A DNA stretch of 19,181 bases, from positions 1 to 19,181 of the forward strand of contig JAFGQA010000147.1 of assembly GCA_016935885.1 (NCBI GenBank). Direction: 5' to 3'. Shown piece by piece: positions 16,161 through 19,181 of this stretch. The notes under the pieces are model-generated. The model was not told the origin of the DNA and did not search any database. It saw nothing but the letters and a program-made list of their open reading frames with translations. Position numbers and translations under genes: made by a program. Each line of letters starts with the position of its first letter. The stretch's first letter is position 1. The stretch comes from Phycisphaerae bacterium. Lineage in GTDB: Bacteria; Planctomycetota; Phycisphaerae; UBA1845; UTPLA1.

Positions 16161-17807
16161 ATGTGGACGCTACACGGCTACGCGGCACGCGAACTGCTCA
16201 AGACCTTCTTCATGACCTCGGTGGCCCTGACGGTGCTACTCGTGATGGGGGGCGGTGTGGCCAACCTCTTCAGGGGCGAGGGCGCCGGCGCGAGAGAGAT
16301 GGCCCGTATCTTTCTGTTCCTCACGCCGGTTGCCGTAACGCTCATCCTGCCCGTCGCGGCCCTGTTCAGCGCCACGATCACCTATGGCCGCATGGCGGCC
16401 GATAACGAGATCCTCGCCTGCCGCGCGGCGGGAATCAACATTCACAGAGTATTGCTCTCGGCACTCGTGCTGGGCCTGTTCGTCACTGGGTTCACCTACT
16501 GGTCGTGGAATCACCTGATTCCACAACTCTCCGGGCAGATCAAGAACCTGAGCCGAAAGGACCTCCCCGCGATCGTGCTCGGCCAGTTTCAGAAGGCCAA
16601 GCCGCTCTCCTTCGGCAAGTACAGAATCATGGCCAACCAGTGCGAGGCCGTGTCTCCCGCGCAACTCCCCGAGGAGGTCCGCGACGCGCACACGTATCTC
16701 CAACTCACCGGCGTATCGTTCATCGAAGTCGAGGACCACGAACCCACCCGATACGGCACGGCCGACAAAACGATCATCGACTTCGATCACGCCGAGGGCA
16801 CGCCCCGCGTGACGGTCGATCTTCAAGGAGTTCACAGCTTCGACGCGTCACGCAGGCAATACTACCAGTTCAAGCACCAGGTCCTCGGCCCATTCGAGAT
16901 CCCCACCCCCGTCAAGAGGAAGATCAAGTTTGAGAACTTGGCCACGCTGCGAGATTACCTCGATCACCCGGAACACATCCCCGCTGTGGCGGACCGACTC
17001 ATCGGCCTGCGGCGGGAGATGATGTCGCATTTCATGTACCTGGATGTGCTAGCGAGCCTGGACCCGGATAAGGGAGGGGACGGCAAGTTCCTTTTGAAGG
17101 GCGACGGCTTCCGATTCGACATCTCCGCGGGTCGATTCGCGGAGGACCCCGACGACGGCAGGCCTTTACTCAGAGAGGTGAAGGTGGTCGAGACCGGTGA
17201 ATCTGGCGGGCGAATCTTGACGGCGGACTCGGCGATCATCGAAGTCAAGAGCGGCCTGGACCGCACGCGACCGGTGATCCTCGTCGAACTCATCGGCAAT
17301 GTGGAAATCCGCCGCGACCCGGAAGGGTCTGGCGACCGCGTTGTCAGGAAGGGACGGGAAACACTGCCTCCGGTGGAATTCATGGCCCAGCAACGGCTCC
17401 AGGAGCAAGTCTTGGCCTTTGATGAGACCTCACTGCTGGACCCTGGTCAGAAGATCCCGATGCATCCCAAGCAAGGCAGGTTGCGACAATGGCTCATTGA
17501 CCGCGTGGAGCACTCCATCTCAGACGTGTACGGGGAAGTGCATTTTCGCGCCTCCTATTCGTTGAGCGCCATTGCCGTGGTCCTCTTCGGCGCGGTGCTG
17601 GGCATCATTGTCCGTGGTGGCCAGGTGCTGACGGCTTTCGGCATCAGTTGCATCCCGATGGTGATCGTCGTCGTTGCCAGCATCGTGGGGCGCAACCTGG
17701 CGGATCGGCCCGAACACACATCCCTCAGCATCGGCGTGATGTGGGGCGCGACCGTGTTTATGTTCTTGGCGACCGGCTTCGTGGCGGCGCGGTTCTTGAA
17801 GCGATAG
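16161..17807 (+). CDS. LptF/LptG-family LPS-export permease, enlarged
   Basis: This is one of the two membrane subunits of the LptB2FG exporter that pulls lipopolysaccharide (or an equivalent outer-membrane lipid) from the inner membrane toward LptC/A. The 548-residue protein has three N-terminal membrane helices (about 14-36, 50-74, 97-117) with the family landmark ADNEILACRAAGI (80-92), a periplasmic domain of about 345 residues, and three C-terminal helices (about 465-485, 488-510, 521-543). The periplasmic domain is far longer than in E. coli LptF/LptG (whole proteins near 360), with a long insertion (about 260-450) that is charged and beta-rich. GAGG precedes the ATG by only 2 bases. A second family member follows after 126 bases. 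I cannot decide between LptF and LptG. Confidence 0.88.
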   Translation: MWTLHGYAARELLKTFFMTSVALTVLLVMGGGVANLFRGEGAGAREMARIFLFLTPVAVTLILPVAALFSATITYGRMAADNEILACRAAGINIHRVLLSALVLGLFVTGFTYWSWNHLIPQLSGQIKNLSRKDLPAIVLGQFQKAKPLSFGKYRIMANQCEAVSPAQLPEEVRDAHTYLQLTGVSFIEVEDHEPTRYGTADKTIIDFDHAEGTPRVTVDLQGVHSFDASRRQYYQFKHQVLGPFEIPTPVKRKIKFENLATLRDYLDHPEHIPAVADRLIGLRREMMSHFMYLDVLASLDPDKGGDGKFLLKGDGFRFDISAGRFAEDPDDGRPLLREVKVVETGESGGRILTADSAIIEVKSGLDRTRPVILVELIGNVEIRRDPEGSGDRVVRKGRETLPPVEFMAQQRLQEQVLAFDETSLLDPGQKIPMHPKQGRLRQWLIDRVEHSISDVYGEVHFRASYSLSAIAVVLFGAVLGIIVRGGQVLTAFGISCIPMVIVVVASIVGRNLADRPEHTSLSIGVMWGATVFMFLATGFVAARFLKR

Positions 17808-17824
17808 GGAGAAAGGCCCACGTA

Positions 17825-17885
17825 TCGAAACGACCTTGCGGCGATGGCCACGGGACGATGCCTCGGATATATCGCCGTGTTTCGA
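17825..17885 (+). other. Nested stem-loop between the two permease genes
   Basis: TCGAAAC (17825-17831) pairs with GTTTCGA (17879-17885), and inside it CGGCGAT (17839-17845) pairs with ATCGCCG (17871-17877). The structure fills the gap between the two Lpt genes without a T-run. It could moderate read-through or protect the mRNA; this is inference. Confidence 0.4.
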
Positions 17886-17933
17886 GTGATACATCGAGAC
17901 AAGGCCGTTTGATTGCATGACTCTTAGGGCGCG

Positions 17934-19046
17934 ATGCTCAAGACACTCGACAAGTACATTCTTCGGGCGTTCTTCACGAACTATCTGATCGCGATCGGGG
18001 TGATGATCGGGTTGTACGTTGTGCTTGACCTGTTCGTCAATCTGGACGAGTTTACCGAGGTCGAGTCGGACACCATACTCCAAACACTGACCAAGATCAT
18101 CGACTTCTATGGGTACAACTTGTTCCTCTATTTTGCCCAGTTAGCCGGCGTGATCATCCTGGTCGCCGCCTGCTTCACGTTGGGCAGATTCCATCGGACA
18201 AACGAGTTGACGGCGGTCCTGGCATCGGGCACGTCGCTGTATCGCGTCGCCACGCCTCTCTTGCTCGCCGCGTTGGGGATGAACGCCCTGTGGTTCATCG
18301 ATCAGGAGCTGATCATCCCGAGGATCGCCCAGAAACTGGCGAGGAAACATGCCGACATCGAAGGCAGATTCTCATTCGAGATCTGGTTCCAACCCGACCG
18401 GGACAACTCCCTCGTCTCGGCGTCCATGTTCAGCCCGCGCACCCAGGAGATGCGCAGCATGATCGTCATCAAACGCGACGACCAGAGTCGGATGACCGAG
18501 GTCATCCGCGCCGACCGTGCCCACTGGGATCCGGAACACGCGGATGAGGGGCTCTGGCACCTGGACAACGGTTACTCGATGCGGTTCGGTTCGCAGGTCG
18601 AGGCCCAGTCCATGGACGAATTGGGCAGGGAGCCGGTCAACGCGTACACATCGGACCTGACGCCTGAGGAACTCGGCCTGCTCCAGGCGACCCAGTGGAC
18701 CTCCTTCGTCAGCCTGCCGCAATTGGACCAGCTTCAACAGCGGTATGCCGAAACCGGCTCGACCGAGTTCATAAAGGTCAAGCACAAACGCCTCACCACG
18801 GTGCTGATGAACATGATCCTGCTGTGCTTGGGCGTCCCGTTTTTCCTGAACCGGGAGAGGCCGTCGGTCCTCGTGGCGGGGGGGCAGTGTCTGCTGCTTT
18901 GCGGCGCGTGCTACGTCGCCACGTTCATCTGTCAGAGCGGCCTCGATCTCCCGAGCCTCGCCGCATACCCTGCATTGCCAGCGTGGATCCCCGTGCTGGT
19001 CTTCGGCCCGCTGGCGGTGGTCGTTCTGGACGGAATCAAGACGTAG
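17934..19046 (+). CDS. LptF/LptG-family LPS-export permease
   Basis: The 370-residue protein has the usual size for the family. Helices lie at about 12-34, 62-84 and 104-124, then a periplasmic beta-rich domain, then three C-terminal helices (LTTVLMNMILLCLGVPFFL, the VLVAGGQ segment, and PAWIPVLVFGPLAVVVLDGI). Landmarks include LDKYILRAFFTNYL at the start and RTNELTAVLASGTSLYRV (88-105), the cytoplasmic coupling region facing LptB. It probably forms a heterodimer with the preceding gene product and LptB. AGGG is 4 bases before the ATG. The 126-base gap means the pair may be co-transcribed but is not translationally coupled. The lptB, lptC and lptA genes are not in the window. Confidence 0.92.
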   Translation: MLKTLDKYILRAFFTNYLIAIGVMIGLYVVLDLFVNLDEFTEVESDTILQTLTKIIDFYGYNLFLYFAQLAGVIILVAACFTLGRFHRTNELTAVLASGTSLYRVATPLLLAALGMNALWFIDQELIIPRIAQKLARKHADIEGRFSFEIWFQPDRDNSLVSASMFSPRTQEMRSMIVIKRDDQSRMTEVIRADRAHWDPEHADEGLWHLDNGYSMRFGSQVEAQSMDELGREPVNAYTSDLTPEELGLLQATQWTSFVSLPQLDQLQQRYAETGSTEFIKVKHKRLTTVLMNMILLCLGVPFFLNRERPSVLVAGGQCLLLCGACYVATFICQSGLDLPSLAAYPALPAWIPVLVFGPLAVVVLDGIKT

Positions 19047-19069
19047 AAGAAGCTGGCCGTCAGCACCGT

Positions 19070-19181
19070 TCAGCCATCGGCCGGCCCGCTGCTCCCTGCA
19101 TCTGTCGACGGCGGGCCACTCCCCAATCGTCGCATCCACACACCCACTGCAAGGCCAACGAGCAGCAGTGCCAAGCCCAAC
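19070..19181 (-). CDS. 3' end of an unidentified small membrane protein gene (partial)
   Basis: On the minus strand a frame enters from the right edge and ends at TGA (19072-19070). It gives 36 visible residues: a hydrophobic segment LGLALLLVGLAVGVW, a positive MRRLG stop-transfer stretch, then a Gly/Ser/Pro-rich tail. That looks like a real membrane-protein C terminus, convergent with the Lpt permease gene and separated by 23 bases. The family is not recognisable from so little. Confidence 0.45.
   Translation of the reverse strand, partial: LGLALLLVGLAVGVWMRRLGSGPPSTDAGSSGPADG

Overview
The window looks like a chromosomal stretch from a Gram-negative, GC-rich bacterium with an anaerobic or respiratory lifestyle, most likely a member of the Planctomycetota found in sediment or groundwater. 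That placement is inference. It rests on the style of the release-factor-like protein, an unusually large LptF-type permease, an IS4-type transposase relic and abundant GC-rich dispersed palindromic repeats. No rRNA or other phylogenetic marker is present.

Layout. Positions 1-1247 hold a long hairpin, one copy of a 106-bp palindromic repeat (R1), a minus-strand release-factor-like gene (259-789) and one copy of a second repeat (R2, 939-1095). Positions 1248-12576 are one coherent plus-strand block of eight genes: a sensor histidine kinase with a periplasmic PhnD-type binding domain, an NtrC-type sigma54 activator, a large REC protein with an embedded GcvH/lipoyl-like domain, two tandem paralogous periplasmic proteins that fuse an AcfC-like binding domain to a DsrE-like domain, a Tat-exported 4x[4Fe-4S] protein, an NrfD/HybB-type quinone-interacting membrane subunit, and a 13-haem c-type cytochrome. 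Positions 12577-13336 hold R2 again, further hairpins, an IS4 transposase fragment and R1 again. Positions 13366-15303 hold speA on the minus strand. A dense tandem and inverted repeat array lies at 15544-15868. Two LptF/LptG-family permeases (16161-17807 and 17934-19046) follow, and the 3' end of an unidentified membrane-protein gene enters from the right edge on the minus strand.

How the genes may work together. The kinase and activator overlap by 4 bp and resemble TtrS-type sensing combined with NtrC-type output. A sequence matching the sigma54 -24/-12 consensus without mismatch (4731-4746) lies directly after the activator gene, with two palindromes upstream of it, so the activator probably switches on the 4794-12576 genes. 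The last three genes form a quinone to Fe-S to multihaem-cytochrome electron conduit, but no catalytic molybdopterin or hydrogenase subunit is present. The recurrence of sulfur-trafficking folds (DsrE-like, GcvH/LbpA-like) with an oxyanion-type binding fold suggests sensing, binding or respiring a sulfur oxyanion or another oxyanion. This is a hypothesis. The AcfC-DsrE fusion pair and the REC-GcvH protein are the parts most likely to represent an undescribed system.

The whole block is bracketed by nested direct copies of R2 (inside) and R1 (outside), which points to a module that may have been gained or moved by recombination between dispersed repeats.
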